Shown: positions 16,044 to 24,981 of the stretch, piece by piece
How the letters are laid out: every line of letters begins with the position of its first letter
How positions within the stretch are numbered: position 1 is the stretch's first letter
DNA from: Roseihalotalea indica
Lineage (GTDB): Bacteria > Bacteroidota > Bacteroidia > Cytophagales > Cyclobacteriaceae
DNA length: 64,000 nucleotides
Assembly (NCBI RefSeq): GCF_022458895.1
Contig: NZ_JAINFL010000015.1
Location: 62,001-126,000, forward strand
Reading direction: 5' to 3'
The notes under the pieces: generated by a model
What the model saw: the letters and a program-made list of their open reading frames with translations, nothing else
Told to the model about the DNA's origin: nothing
The model's database searches: none
Translations under genes and position numbers: made by a program

Positions 16044-16603
16044 TACATTACTATTAATCCGTCGGTTGATACACACGCCTGATACTCGCCAGGCACTAAC
16101 TTGTAGGGAAATTTTTTGGTCATGATATACTCAGAACTCATGAAGCCCTGAATAGTATACCCTTTGGTCAGATCGAGAAACGACTGTACGTCCTCCAGCC
16201 CCGGCATAGCTTCTGCCTGACTCTCGTCCAGAGCCATCATCTGAGCTAGCATTTCCTCATTCTTCTGCTGATCCTTTTGCGGGAAAGAGGTTTCGAAATG
16301 CTCTTCAACAAACGGAACAAACTTCTGAAGACCGCTAACAAAGGCTTGCTGATCTTCTTTGGGCAGACAGTCGTCTACCATCACCAGCACGAACTGATAC
16401 AGATCTAGGTCTTCGGCACCGGGCACCTCACCCGACGGGATGATAATTTCGGTAATCTGAGCCAGAAGGTCTTGATGATCCAGGTCTATTTGTAAATTAT
16501 TAAGGGCTACGGCCACTCGCTCGGGGCCAAAGTTACAGGAGGGTAGCCAGGCAATGCCTCCGGCTATCAGGGCGGCCTGTTTTAAGGCGGCTCGTCTATT
16601 CAT
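16043..16603 (-). CDS. Gluconate 2-dehydrogenase subunit 3-like protein
   Basis: This 186-residue protein starts with MNRRAALKQAALIAGGIAWL and LPSC, a twin-arginine-like, possibly lipoprotein, export signal. The body contains ITEIIIPSGEVPGAEDL and FVLVMVDDCLP, the hallmarks of gluconate 2-dehydrogenase subunit 3. The small subunit is thought to help export or mature the flavoprotein, which lacks its own signal. It is translationally coupled to the GMC gene through a one-base overlap. Confidence 0.85.
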   Translation of the reverse strand: MNRRAALKQAALIAGGIAWLPSCNFGPERVAVALNNLQIDLDHQDLLAQITEIIIPSGEVPGAEDLDLYQFVLVMVDDCLPKEDQQAFVSGLQKFVPFVEEHFETSFPQKDQQKNEEMLAQMMALDESQAEAMPGLEDVQSFLDLTKGYTIQGFMSSEYIMTKKFPYKLVPGEYQACVSTDGLIVM

Positions 16604-16681
16604 GAGAGAAGGTTATTTATATTTGCGACATTCCTTACTTACCGCGTAAGGTCGCAATAATTTGAGAAAGATGTGCTGTAA

Positions 16682-17101
16682 ATGTTATCTTTTATCCAGA
16701 ATATCATGAATGATACACTCACCGATAACGACTCTTTAAAACAGATCGATATGCAGGAACACAGAATTTCTCCTACGAATGCTTTGCATCATCTTAGCCA
16801 GCAAAGTGCGGAGTTTGCTACTCTTTTTGAGCACGGTACGCTTTCGGTAGAGATATATAAGCCCGACAGCGTAGACCGCCAGCAGCCTCACGAGCGAGAT
16901 GAGATTTATGTGGTAATTGCCGGGAAAGGTGATTTTTATAACGATGGGAAGACAACGCCTTTTGCGCCCGGCGATTTTTTATTTGTACCGGCTGGCGTAG
17001 AACACCGCTTCCTTAACTTTACCGAAGATTTTGCTACCTGGGTATTTTTTTACGGTCCCTCCGGTGGTGAGCTTCCTAAAAAGCCGGGTACAGAATCTTG
17101 A
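16682..17101 (+). CDS. Cupin-domain protein
   Basis: This 139-residue protein has a single cupin barrel: the first motif region lies around QQPHERDEIYVVIAGKGDF and the second around FAPGDFLFVPAGVEHRFLNF. His and Glu residues in these motifs would bind a metal. Function could be a small dioxygenase or isomerase, or a sugar-binding protein. The start is the first Met at 16682; Met9 (16706) is an alternative. The 3' end overlaps the convergent SLC13 permease gene by 26 bases. The gene is divergent from the GMC pair. Confidence 0.8.
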   Translation: MLSFIQNIMNDTLTDNDSLKQIDMQEHRISPTNALHHLSQQSAEFATLFEHGTLSVEIYKPDSVDRQQPHERDEIYVVIAGKGDFYNDGKTTPFAPGDFLFVPAGVEHRFLNFTEDFATWVFFYGPSGGELPKKPGTES

Positions 17102-18869
17102 TCACCCCTAGTACTGTAGCCAGATAAACTACCGTCACGGGCAGGCCAATCCGGAAGAAGTCTTTGAAATTATACCCGCCTGGTCCGTATACAATGAGGT
17201 TGGTCTGGTAGCCAATAGGTGTGAGAAAAGCAGCCGATGCTGCGAACGCTATGCCTAAGTAAAAGGGCATTCCGTCTAGTTGCAGGGTGTTGCTGATGGA
17301 GTAGGCTAACGGGAAAACGATAGAAACCGCCCCCACATTGGTGATAAAAGAAGTTAACACAGTGGTAATCAAAAGCAAACTTGCCAGCACCATCGTAGGT
17401 CCGAACTGTTGGGTAATCTTCAGGATTCCCTGCGCTAATAAATCACCGCTGCCCGTGGCAATCATAGCCTGGCCCAACGCCAGCGAGAACACCAGAATGC
17501 CTACCATATTAATATCAACGTCCCGTTTTATATCAGCCAGTGATACCATACGCAACCCCACCATGGTGGCAAAAATAACCAGCAAGGCTGTGAATAATGA
17601 TAGAAAACCAGCGATTAACGCGCCAATAGCCGCCAGTGTTACGGTCAAAAATAAGAAGGTATTCTTTCGCTTAGGTTGCAGAAATTCTTTCACCTGAGAG
17701 ACAATGAAAATATCTCGGTACAGGTCTACCCGATTGCGAAAATCCCGGCCAGCGTACAACAGTAGCAAATCACCCTGCCGTAATTTAATCTCACCAATTT
17801 TACCGCTCAGCCGCTCACCATTGCGGTGAATAGCTACGATAGCAGCATCGTACCGGTTTCGGAAATCAATCTCTTTGGCAGTATAGCCAATCAGGTTAGA
17901 GTGTGCCCCTACCACAGCTTCAATCACTTTTACCGTATCCTGATCTTTCGTTTCGGCATACTGAGGAAGCACAAGGCCCCGCCCGTTGCTGGTAAGATCA
18001 AAGATAAACTCGGTAGCCCCGGCAAAGATCAGGACATCATCGCGCAGCAGTGTCTCCTTTGGGTCTACAGGCGAAATAACTTCTTTCGTACGGATAATTT
18101 CTACCAGATACATACCTCGCAGGTTCCGCAGTCCGGCTTCATTGATGGTCTTACCGATCATGGGCGAACTAGCATCTAGCGCAGTTTCTACCAAGTACTC
18201 CCGCTGATTCTCCCGAAAGCTGTTGAGAATATCCTGATGATCGGGCAGTAAACGGTAACCGATAAGCACAATGAATAAGATACCGGTAATGCATACCGCA
18301 CTACCAACGAAGAACAGGCTTAAACTAGAGATACTTCCTATACCATTGCTGGTCATAAACCCATTGAGCACCAGTGTAGTAGAGGTACCGATTAGTGTAA
18401 TCATCCCGCCCATAATGGTGGCATACGATAGGGGTATTAAGAGCCGAGACGGACTCACGTTGTATTTCCTGCCCCAGTTAAAGACGTAGGGGGTCATGAG
18501 GGCTACTACCGGCGTATTGTTAATGAAAGAGGAAAGGGCAGCTACCTGCACCATCATCCGCAGCAAAAAGCTTCGGTAGCTTAAGGGTGTATTACGCTTG
18601 CCTAAGTGGTAGATGCGATCAATGAATGACTCAATCTGAAAGTTTTTGCTGATGGCTGAACTCAGCACCACCAATAGTACCACACTGGCAATGGACTCGT
18701 TGGAAAAGCCCATAAGCATCTCTTTCGGAGTGAGGATGCCAAGCAGGACTAGCCCTAGTACCACCCCTAGAAATCCTACTACTGGCCGTACCCATTCTCG
18801 ATAAATGGCTACAAATAGTAGCAGAATGCTTCCTATTGTGATAATTTGCTGCAAAAATTCAGGTAACAT
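17076..18869 (-). CDS. SLC13/DASS-type permease with two TrkA-C domains
   Basis: This 597-residue membrane protein has two halves of hydrophobic helices (about residues 10-200 and 395-597), each with the SNxT/NxxP-type loops of the divalent anion/sodium symporter family (FINNTPVVALMTPYV; FITNVGAVSIVFPLAY; LTPIGYQTNLIVYGPG). Two soluble RCK_C-like domains lie between them (about 215-385; GKTINEAGLRNLRGMYLVEI and LIGYTAKEIDFRNRYDAAIVAI). Such proteins carry sulfate, dicarboxylates or related anions, and which one is not clear here. It stands alone, overlapping the cupin gene tail to tail. Confidence 0.88.
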   Translation of the reverse strand: MLPEFLQQIITIGSILLLFVAIYREWVRPVVGFLGVVLGLVLLGILTPKEMLMGFSNESIASVVLLVVLSSAISKNFQIESFIDRIYHLGKRNTPLSYRSFLLRMMVQVAALSSFINNTPVVALMTPYVFNWGRKYNVSPSRLLIPLSYATIMGGMITLIGTSTTLVLNGFMTSNGIGSISSLSLFFVGSAVCITGILFIVLIGYRLLPDHQDILNSFRENQREYLVETALDASSPMIGKTINEAGLRNLRGMYLVEIIRTKEVISPVDPKETLLRDDVLIFAGATEFIFDLTSNGRGLVLPQYAETKDQDTVKVIEAVVGAHSNLIGYTAKEIDFRNRYDAAIVAIHRNGERLSGKIGEIKLRQGDLLLLYAGRDFRNRVDLYRDIFIVSQVKEFLQPKRKNTFLFLTVTLAAIGALIAGFLSLFTALLVIFATMVGLRMVSLADIKRDVDINMVGILVFSLALGQAMIATGSGDLLAQGILKITQQFGPTMVLASLLLITTVLTSFITNVGAVSIVFPLAYSISNTLQLDGMPFYLGIAFAASAAFLTPIGYQTNLIVYGPGGYNFKDFFRIGLPVTVVYLATVLGVIKILYPAF

Positions 18870-18996
18870 ATGGTAAAAAATCGTATGCTTACTAGCGATT
18901 ACTTACGCAAAAGTAACAGTTTATGTAATAAAAAAGTCATAATTAAACTAAAAATAATAAAATTTTCTCCGATGACCTTCATATTTTGCTAAGATA

Positions 18997-19452
18997 ATGC
19001 CTGCAAGTTTACCACTCCTTAATTTACCCACGTTTTCTCACCAGATTACTCAGCAGGCATCTAATCACCTTATTTTTGACGCAATCCGCAAAAAATACGT
19101 AGCCCTTACCCCTGAAGAATGGGTGCGCCAGCATTTTGTTCATTACCTGACCGGCCACCTGCATTACCCCAAAGTCTGGATCAGTATTGAAGGTGCTTTA
19201 TTGGTGAATGGCAAAAAAAAACGAGCGGATATTGTGGTTTATGGAAGAGATGGGCAACCGTTTCTGGTAGTAGAATGCAAATCATATGATGTTAAGCTGG
19301 GCGCGGCCACTTTCCAGCAGTCCTCTCTCTACAATTATACATTGCAGGCACCCTATCTGGTAATTACTAACGGCATGAAACACTATTGCTGCCGCATTAA
19401 CCGCCAGCAGCAAACATTTGAGTTTCAATCTGGCCTTCCGGAATACCCTTGA
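18997..19452 (+). CDS. HsdR-N-type PD-(D/E)XK nuclease-like protein
   Basis: This 151-residue protein matches the stand-alone type I restriction HsdR N-terminal domain family found in most Bacteroidota. The nuclease core is visible as RADIVVYGRDGQPFLVVECKS (RADIVVY, then the ECK of a D-ExK site). It is not part of a restriction operon; no HsdS/HsdM gene is present. It may have a housekeeping repair role, but none is established. The 3' end faces alanine dehydrogenase across an inverted repeat. Confidence 0.85.
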   Translation: MPASLPLLNLPTFSHQITQQASNHLIFDAIRKKYVALTPEEWVRQHFVHYLTGHLHYPKVWISIEGALLVNGKKKRADIVVYGRDGQPFLVVECKSYDVKLGAATFQQSSLYNYTLQAPYLVITNGMKHYCCRINRQQQTFEFQSGLPEYP

Positions 19453-19462
19453 TGGTGAATAG

Positions 19463-19510
19463 TGATGAATGATTAATGACTAGTGAAACCAAGACATTAA
19501 TCATTCATCA
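19463..19510. terminator. 16-base inverted repeat between convergent genes
   Basis: TGATGAATGATTAATG (19463-19478) and CATTAATCATTCATCA (19495-19510) are perfect inverses. There is no T-tract, so intrinsic termination is not certain. A related shorter repeat lies at 34832-34880. Confidence 0.5.
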
Positions 19511-19517
19511 TCAATTA

Positions 19518-20636
19518 CTATATGTGCAAGTGCTCTTCTACCGGAACGTGCGGCAGGTCAAAAGCATCGGCTACACTTTGGTAGACTACATCGCCCCGAA
19601 CCACATTAAGGCCTAGTTTTAGCGGAGTGGAAAGGCTACAGGCTTTTTCCCAGCCCAGGTTAGCCAGTTGTAAAGCGTACGGCAAGGTAGCGTTGGTGAG
19701 GGCCAGCGTTGAGGTATAAGGAACGGCGCCCGGCATGTTGGCTACACAATAGTGCAGCACATTATCAATCACGTAAGTTGGGTTTTCGTGAGTGGTGGGC
19801 TCGCAGGTTTCAATACAGCCTCCCTGATCTACCGCTACATCTACCAACACAGTTCCAGGTTCCATTTCTTTCAGCATATCGCGCGTAATGAGTTTAGGGG
19901 CTTTTGCTCCAGGAATCAGCACTGCGCCCACAATAAGATCGTGGGTACTGATGAGTGAGCGAATGTTAAATTCATTCGACATAAATGTATTCACGTTAGC
20001 CGGCAGAATATCGGCCAGGTAACGCAGGCGGTTGAGGTTGGTATCCATCAGGGTTACATCGGCACCTAGCCCTGCCGCCATCTTAGCCGCCTGGGTACCG
20101 ACCACGCCCCCACCTAAAATCAGCACTTTGGCCGGGCGCACACCGGGAACGCCACCTAGCAAAATACCCCGCCCCTGCATGGGTTTTTCCAAGTACTTGG
20201 CTCCTTCCTGAATAGCCATTCTACCCGCTACCTCCGACATGGGAATGAGCAACGGCAAGCTGCGGTCGGGCATTTCAACGGTTTCGTAAGCCAGGCATAT
20301 CGCGCCGCTCTTCATCATAGCCTGGGTGAGGGCTTCACTGGAGGCGAAATGGAAATAGGTGAATACGAGCTGGTCTTTCCGTACCAGTTTGTATTCGGGC
20401 TCAATAGGTTCTTTCACCTTCATGATCATTTCGGCTGCTCCGTACACAGCTTCAATGGAAGGCACTATTTCGACACCCGCTTCCTGGTATTGTTCATCCA
20501 AAAATCCGCTGCCTAGCCCGGCGCCTTGCTGCACCTTCACCGTATGGCCAATCTTTGTTAATTCTTTCGCTCCGGCGGGGGTTAAGGCCACGCGGTTCTC
20601 ATTATTCTTTATTTCCTGAGGCACTCCAATAATCAT
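19518..20636 (-). CDS. ald: Alanine dehydrogenase
   Basis: This 372-residue enzyme is the family's usual length. It starts MIIGVPQEIKNNENRVALTP, carries the NAD-binding motif ILGGGVVGTQAAKMAAGLGA, and contains substrate residues in ETVE and YFHFASS. It oxidises L-alanine to pyruvate and ammonia with NAD, linking amino acid catabolism to central metabolism. It forms a monocistronic unit with a short AT-rich gap upstream. No nearby gene points to a special role. Confidence 0.95.
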   Translation of the reverse strand: MIIGVPQEIKNNENRVALTPAGAKELTKIGHTVKVQQGAGLGSGFLDEQYQEAGVEIVPSIEAVYGAAEMIMKVKEPIEPEYKLVRKDQLVFTYFHFASSEALTQAMMKSGAICLAYETVEMPDRSLPLLIPMSEVAGRMAIQEGAKYLEKPMQGRGILLGGVPGVRPAKVLILGGGVVGTQAAKMAAGLGADVTLMDTNLNRLRYLADILPANVNTFMSNEFNIRSLISTHDLIVGAVLIPGAKAPKLITRDMLKEMEPGTVLVDVAVDQGGCIETCEPTTHENPTYVIDNVLHYCVANMPGAVPYTSTLALTNATLPYALQLANLGWEKACSLSTPLKLGLNVVRGDVVYQSVADAFDLPHVPVEEHLHI

Positions 20637-20717
20637 GAGAATGAGATTAATATGTATGTTTAAAATAAGGGCGCAAATATACGGTATACTGTCTGTTTTG
20701 TATAAACGCCCTGACGC

Positions 20718-20745
20718 AAAAAAAGCTCACCCAATCCGGATAAGC
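20718..20745 (-). terminator. Rho-independent terminator after DUF4920 gene
   Basis: On the minus strand GCTTATCC pairs with GGGTGAGC (with two G-T pairs), followed by seven T. It lies 24 bases after the DUF4920 stop codon. Confidence 0.75.
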
Positions 20746-20768
20746 TTTGTAGAGTTTCTTAGAACTGA

Positions 20769-21221
20769 TTATTCTTTTTCTTTGAGAATGACTCCATCCG
20801 CCACAAACGAAAGCTGGGTTTTGGGTTCGGTAATCGAGCTTATTTCCTCTTCCGAGAGCCCCGCATCTTCGGCATAGTGCCTCTGGTCTTCTACTGATAC
20901 GGTATCCATCAGGGCCTGGCCTTCAATTACCACCGTTTGGCCGGTAATATCTTTGGGTACAAAAAAGCCATAATCTTTAAAGCGAACCATCATTTCCTGG
21001 TTATTGCCCATGTTCACCGTCATCCAGCAACCCTTCATCTGGCATACGCCGGTCACCTCACCGCTTACTTTGGTTTGAGTGCTTCCGGTTTTTACTAGAG
21101 CATTCACCAATTCATCAGAAGGAACAATATTCTCTTCGGTAATCTTCTCGCCGAAATACTCCTGCGCCTCGGCAAGGTGTACGGTCAAGCAAAGAACCAA
21201 TGCATACAAACAGGTTTTCAT
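20769..21221 (-). CDS. DUF4920 domain protein, exported
   Basis: This 150-residue protein begins with a signal peptide (MKTCLYALVLCLTVHLAEAQ). The mature part contains GVCQMKGCWMTVN, the two-cysteine motif typical of DUF4920, and FVPKDITGQTVVIEGQA. Its fold resembles a small OB-like barrel; it may bind metal or a cofactor in the periplasm. The start at 21221 is preferred because it gives a proper signal peptide. A longer reading from 21299 adds 26 residues with no signal character. Function of the family is unknown. Confidence 0.85.
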   Translation of the reverse strand: MKTCLYALVLCLTVHLAEAQEYFGEKITEENIVPSDELVNALVKTGSTQTKVSGEVTGVCQMKGCWMTVNMGNNQEMMVRFKDYGFFVPKDITGQTVVIEGQALMDTVSVEDQRHYAEDAGLSEEEISSITEPKTQLSFVADGVILKEKE

Positions 21222-21319
21222 AAGATGAGGTATTAACTGGATAAAGGTATGTTGAAAGTCGTAATCATTTCTGTTTTTCGAAAACGGAAGAAGCGTCAAT
21301 TAAATTCCTAATCACCCAT

Positions 21320-21808
21320 TTACCAGTCTCGCGTACCGCTTCCTCCTTTAAAAGGTCCTACGATTTTTTTAGTGATCCAGCCACCGTAAAAATCGCCCTC
21401 CTGCGCCTGCACCCGTTCATCACCTATGTAGCAGGCACTCATTTTTCCCGGATAAAACGCCACATAATCTTTCAAAGACTCATATCCTTTCACCGGATTA
21501 GGGTAAAACCAGGCCGACTCGGGTGCTTCTTCCTCCCCCACCCGAACGGTATAATAGTTTGCCCGACCTTTAAATTCGCAATAGGTTGTCTGTTGGGTCA
21601 GGTGCAAAAATTCCATCTTACAATCTTCAGGATGAATGTAATAGACCGGTGGATGGCTGGTTTCCAGCACGCGCTTAGCCCGGTTGGTATCGGCAACTAT
21701 GGCTCCGTTAAATACCACCCTTACATGCTGGCTTTCATTTTCTACTTGGGGCGGACGCGGATAATCCCATACAGATTCCTGCCCGGGTTTAGGGGTAATG
21801 CGTTTCAT
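21320..21808 (-). CDS. DUF427 domain protein
   Basis: This 162-residue protein has the compact DUF427 beta fold: VRVVFNGAIVADTNRAKRVLETSHPPVYYIHPED, then CEFKGRANYYTVRV and FYPGKMSACYIGDERV. Members are widespread in bacteria and actinomycetes with no assigned reaction. It is followed by an additional tail, VQAQEGDFYGGWITKKIVGPFKG. It lies in tandem with the DUF4920 gene but the two start about 100 bases apart, so joint transcription is possible but not shown. Confidence 0.88.
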   Translation of the reverse strand: MKRITPKPGQESVWDYPRPPQVENESQHVRVVFNGAIVADTNRAKRVLETSHPPVYYIHPEDCKMEFLHLTQQTTYCEFKGRANYYTVRVGEEEAPESAWFYPNPVKGYESLKDYVAFYPGKMSACYIGDERVQAQEGDFYGGWITKKIVGPFKGGSGTRDW

Positions 21809-21898
21809 GGTCAGGTTGTTTTTTTATCATAAACACTATACCAGAATGAAGGTTTGATGTAAAAACCTGTATAGGGTACTTTTAACGAAATCTACCGT

Positions 21899-22897
21899 AT
21901 GAACATTCTTAGAAAGGTTATTTTTTATCTGGTCATTTTAGTGAGTGTTGCCATCATAGGGGTTACGATGCTGTCTCTGTTATACGACGTCAATGTGTGG
22001 TGGATCAAAACACTGGATTTCCCTCGCGTACAGTGTTTTTTCATTCTTCTGCTGTGTTTGCTGGGTTTTATTTTCCTGAATCGGCACTGGTCGTGGGGCG
22101 CTAAACTGTTAATTTTGGGATTGGTATCTTCTGTGGGATTGCAGGCCTATTTTATTTACCCGTATACCAGCCTGCCCGCCAAAGTTGTACCCTCGATTAA
22201 TTCCGACTCAGCCTCCGACGCCTCAACCGTGAGCTTACTCATTGCCAATGTTTATATGTATAACCGCAAGGCTAATGCTTTTCTGGATATTGTCCAAGAA
22301 GCCGACCCGGATATGGTGCTGGTGATGGAAACTGACCAGTGGTGGATGGATGCAATACAACCCCTGCAAAACCAATACGCTTACCATCACGAATATCCCA
22401 CTAGCAATACCTACGGTATGGGACTTTACTCCCGATTTCCGATGCTGGATATGCAGACCGAATTTTTCCAGCACGATAGCGTACCGTCTTTTCATACCCA
22501 AGTGCAGTTACCGTCCGGTCGCACCTTTATGTTTCACGGAGTGCACCCGGTGCCGCCCGTCCACAGCGAGCACCCGGATAATGCGGGCGAAAAAGAGATA
22601 GAAATTATTAAAGTGGGGCAAATGATCACCCAGGAGCAGCAACCCGCCATAGTGGCCGGTGATTTCAATGATGTAGCCTGGTCGCATACCTCCCGTTTGT
22701 TTCATACCGAAGGACAACTGTACGATACCCGGATTGGCCGTGGTCTGTACAGCTCCTTTGATGCCACTTCATCCATCATGCGCTGGCCGCTAGATCATAT
22801 CTACGTGACCAAAGAGTTTAAAATGATCACACTTCAGCGCCTCGACAAATTCGGTTCCGACCACTTCCCCATTTACGGAGAACTGGTACTAGAGTAG
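21899..22897 (+). CDS. Membrane-anchored endonuclease/exonuclease/phosphatase-family protein
   Basis: This 332-residue protein has three N-terminal membrane helices (about residues 5-28, 42-60 and 68-88) and then an EEP domain (about 110-330). Catalytic motifs are visible as SLLIANVYMYNRK, MVLVMETD, GDFNDVAW and SDHFPIYGEL, the final His being the catalytic one. This topology matches VanJ-like phosphatases and related proteins acting on lipid phosphates or other phosphodiesters at the outer face of the membrane. The substrate is not determined. It is convergent with AspRS, with a 35-base gap. Confidence 0.85.
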   Translation: MNILRKVIFYLVILVSVAIIGVTMLSLLYDVNVWWIKTLDFPRVQCFFILLLCLLGFIFLNRHWSWGAKLLILGLVSSVGLQAYFIYPYTSLPAKVVPSINSDSASDASTVSLLIANVYMYNRKANAFLDIVQEADPDMVLVMETDQWWMDAIQPLQNQYAYHHEYPTSNTYGMGLYSRFPMLDMQTEFFQHDSVPSFHTQVQLPSGRTFMFHGVHPVPPVHSEHPDNAGEKEIEIIKVGQMITQEQQPAIVAGDFNDVAWSHTSRLFHTEGQLYDTRIGRGLYSSFDATSSIMRWPLDHIYVTKEFKMITLQRLDKFGSDHFPIYGELVLE

Positions 22898-22932
22898 AGC
22901 TTGCACACTTAACTTTCTCTATTTAGAGTCAA

Positions 22933-24705
22933 TTATTTAGCATGCTCCCCCGCTTTCACCGTGATGTTTAGTTTCAGTTCATCCAGTTGCTCTCCGGCAA
23001 TGGTGGATGGGGTGTCGATCATCACATCGCGGCCAGCATTGTTTTTGGGGAAGGCGATGTAGTCGCGGATGGAATCGGCCCCGTCGAAGAGGGCGCACAT
23101 GCGGTCGAAACCGAAGGCGATGCCGCCGTGGGGAGGAGCTCCGTATTCGAAGGCATCCATCAGGAAGCCGAATTGCTTCTGGGCTTCTTCGTCGGTGAAA
23201 CCGAGGATCTGGAACATCTTCTTCTGCAAGCCTCGGTCGTAAATCCGGATGGAGCCACCGCCGATCTCTACTCCATTAATGACCAAATCGTAGGCATTGG
23301 CACGTACCTCACCAGGATTGTTATCTAGTTTGGCAATGTCTTCGGGTTTAGGTGAGGTAAAGGGGTGGTGCATGGCATAGTAGCGCTGGGTATCTTCATC
23401 CCATTCCAGCAACGGAAAGTCAACGACCCACAGTGGTTTATAGACTGATTTATCGCGCAGATTCAGTTCGGAACCCATGTGTAACCGCAGTTCGGACAGC
23501 GCTTTGCGCGTTGGGTTGGCATCACCGGACAATACCAGCAACAGATCACCTGCCTTTGCTCCCATCGTTTCGGCCCATTGCTGTAAATCCTCCTGGCTGT
23601 AAAACTTATCGACTGATGATTTAAACGTACCATCTTCATTGCACTTCACGTAGACCAAGCCTTTAGCACCAATCTGCGGACGCTTGACAAAATCAGTCAG
23701 TGCATCCAGTTGCTTGCGAGTATATTCAGCACAGCCGGATGCTACGATTCCCACTACCAGCTCGGCACTGTCAAATACGTTGAAGCCTTTGCCTTGGGCT
23801 ACATCATTCAGTTCCACGAAACGCATCTCAAAGCGGGTATCCGGCTTATCGTTTCCGTAGTACTTCATGGCATCGGCATAGCTCATGCGGGGGAAGTCTT
23901 CTGCCAAATCGAGCCCTTTTATTTGCCGGAATAGATGTTTGGTCAGTCCCTCAAAGGTGTTAAGAATATCTTCTTGAGTAACGAACGACATTTCGCAGTC
24001 AATCTGGGTGAACTCCGGCTGGCGGTCGGCCCGCAGGTCTTCATCGCGGAAGCACTTTACAATCTGGAAATAGCGGTCGAAGCCAGATACCATCAGCAGT
24101 TGCTTGAAGGTCTGGGGCGATTGCGGTAGCGCATAGAACTCGCCCGGATGCATGCGGGAAGGCACCACGAAGTCGCGCGCGCCTTCGGGGGTAGACTTGA
24201 TGAGCACCGGGGTTTCTACCTCAATAAACTCCTGCCCGTCCAGGTAACGACGGGTGTGCTGCATCATGCGGTGGCGCAGTTGCAACTTCTGCCGTACTTC
24301 GTTGCGACGCAAATCCAGGTAGCGGTATTTCATCCGCAGGTCTTCTCCCCCATCGGTATTGTCTTCAATGGTGAAGGGAGGTACTTTGGAGGGGTTGAGC
24401 ACCTGTAGATCGCTAATCTCAATCTCGATATCGCCCGTTGGCAAATCGGGGTTTTTGGAATACCGTTCAATCACTTTCCCCTGCGCTTTAAGCACATATT
24501 CCCGTCCTACTTCCTGCGCTTTTTTGATCAGAGCTTCATCGGTTTCGCCTTCTTTGAAAATAAGCTGAGTGAGGCCGTAGCGGTCGCGCAGGTCGATCCA
24601 GATCACTCCGCCTTTATCGCGTTTGCGTTGTAGCCACCCGGTAAGGGTTACTTCTTTTCCGGCGTCTTCTAGTCTTAATTCGCCACAGGTGTGCGTTCGT
24701 AGCAT
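22933..24705 (-). CDS. aspS: Aspartyl-tRNA synthetase
   Basis: This 590-residue enzyme is of the bacterial type. An N-terminal OB-fold anticodon-binding domain covers about residues 1-105 ([20 protein letters not shown]). Class II motif 2 ([22 protein letters not shown]) and motif 3 ([10 protein letters not shown]) are clear, and a GAD insertion occupies about 290-410. It charges tRNA-Asp. It is a single gene; the 276-base gap upstream (24706-24981) is AT-rich, with a degraded direct-repeat-like AATGAGTGATTGAG stretch and no gene. Confidence 0.97.
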   Translation of the reverse strand: MLRTHTCGELRLEDAGKEVTLTGWLQRKRDKGGVIWIDLRDRYGLTQLIFKEGETDEALIKKAQEVGREYVLKAQGKVIERYSKNPDLPTGDIEIEISDLQVLNPSKVPPFTIEDNTDGGEDLRMKYRYLDLRRNEVRQKLQLRHRMMQHTRRYLDGQEFIEVETPVLIKSTPEGARDFVVPSRMHPGEFYALPQSPQTFKQLLMVSGFDRYFQIVKCFRDEDLRADRQPEFTQIDCEMSFVTQEDILNTFEGLTKHLFRQIKGLDLAEDFPRMSYADAMKYYGNDKPDTRFEMRFVELNDVAQGKGFNVFDSAELVVGIVASGCAEYTRKQLDALTDFVKRPQIGAKGLVYVKCNEDGTFKSSVDKFYSQEDLQQWAETMGAKAGDLLLVLSGDANPTRKALSELRLHMGSELNLRDKSVYKPLWVVDFPLLEWDEDTQRYYAMHHPFTSPKPEDIAKLDNNPGEVRANAYDLVINGVEIGGGSIRIYDRGLQKKMFQILGFTDEEAQKQFGFLMDAFEYGAPPHGGIAFGFDRMCALFDGADSIRDYIAFPKNNAGRDVMIDTPSTIAGEQLDELKLNITVKAGEHAK

Positions 24706-24981
24706 AGTATGTTAATTAATGAGTGATTGAGAGAGTGGCAGAATGAGTGAATAAACAGTCGGTTAACATTCTACCCTCGCGGTGCTCAGTTACTTTAGGT
24801 CAATTTAGGGCTGCAAAGTTAGGCTTTTTTTGGGGCTTCAAAAGCGGTAGAAAAATCAGATTAACAGAAAAATTAATTGCTGCATACTTCTGAACCTTGA
24901 CTAGAATGATATTATTTTTTGTAATTATCAATAAAGTCAGAATTTTATTTTATTTTTTATGTTTTTCACGATATTTATGAA

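Noticed and set aside
16043..16082. Upstream Met for the GMC gene at 16076
   Set aside because: It would overlap the small subunit by 34 bases, whereas the Met at 16043 gives a clean one-base TAATG overlap and starts right before the FAD domain.
18997..19452. Restriction-modification system from the HsdR-N-like protein
   Set aside because: The domain stands alone, and no HsdM, HsdS or helicase part is nearby; the stand-alone form is common in Bacteroidota.
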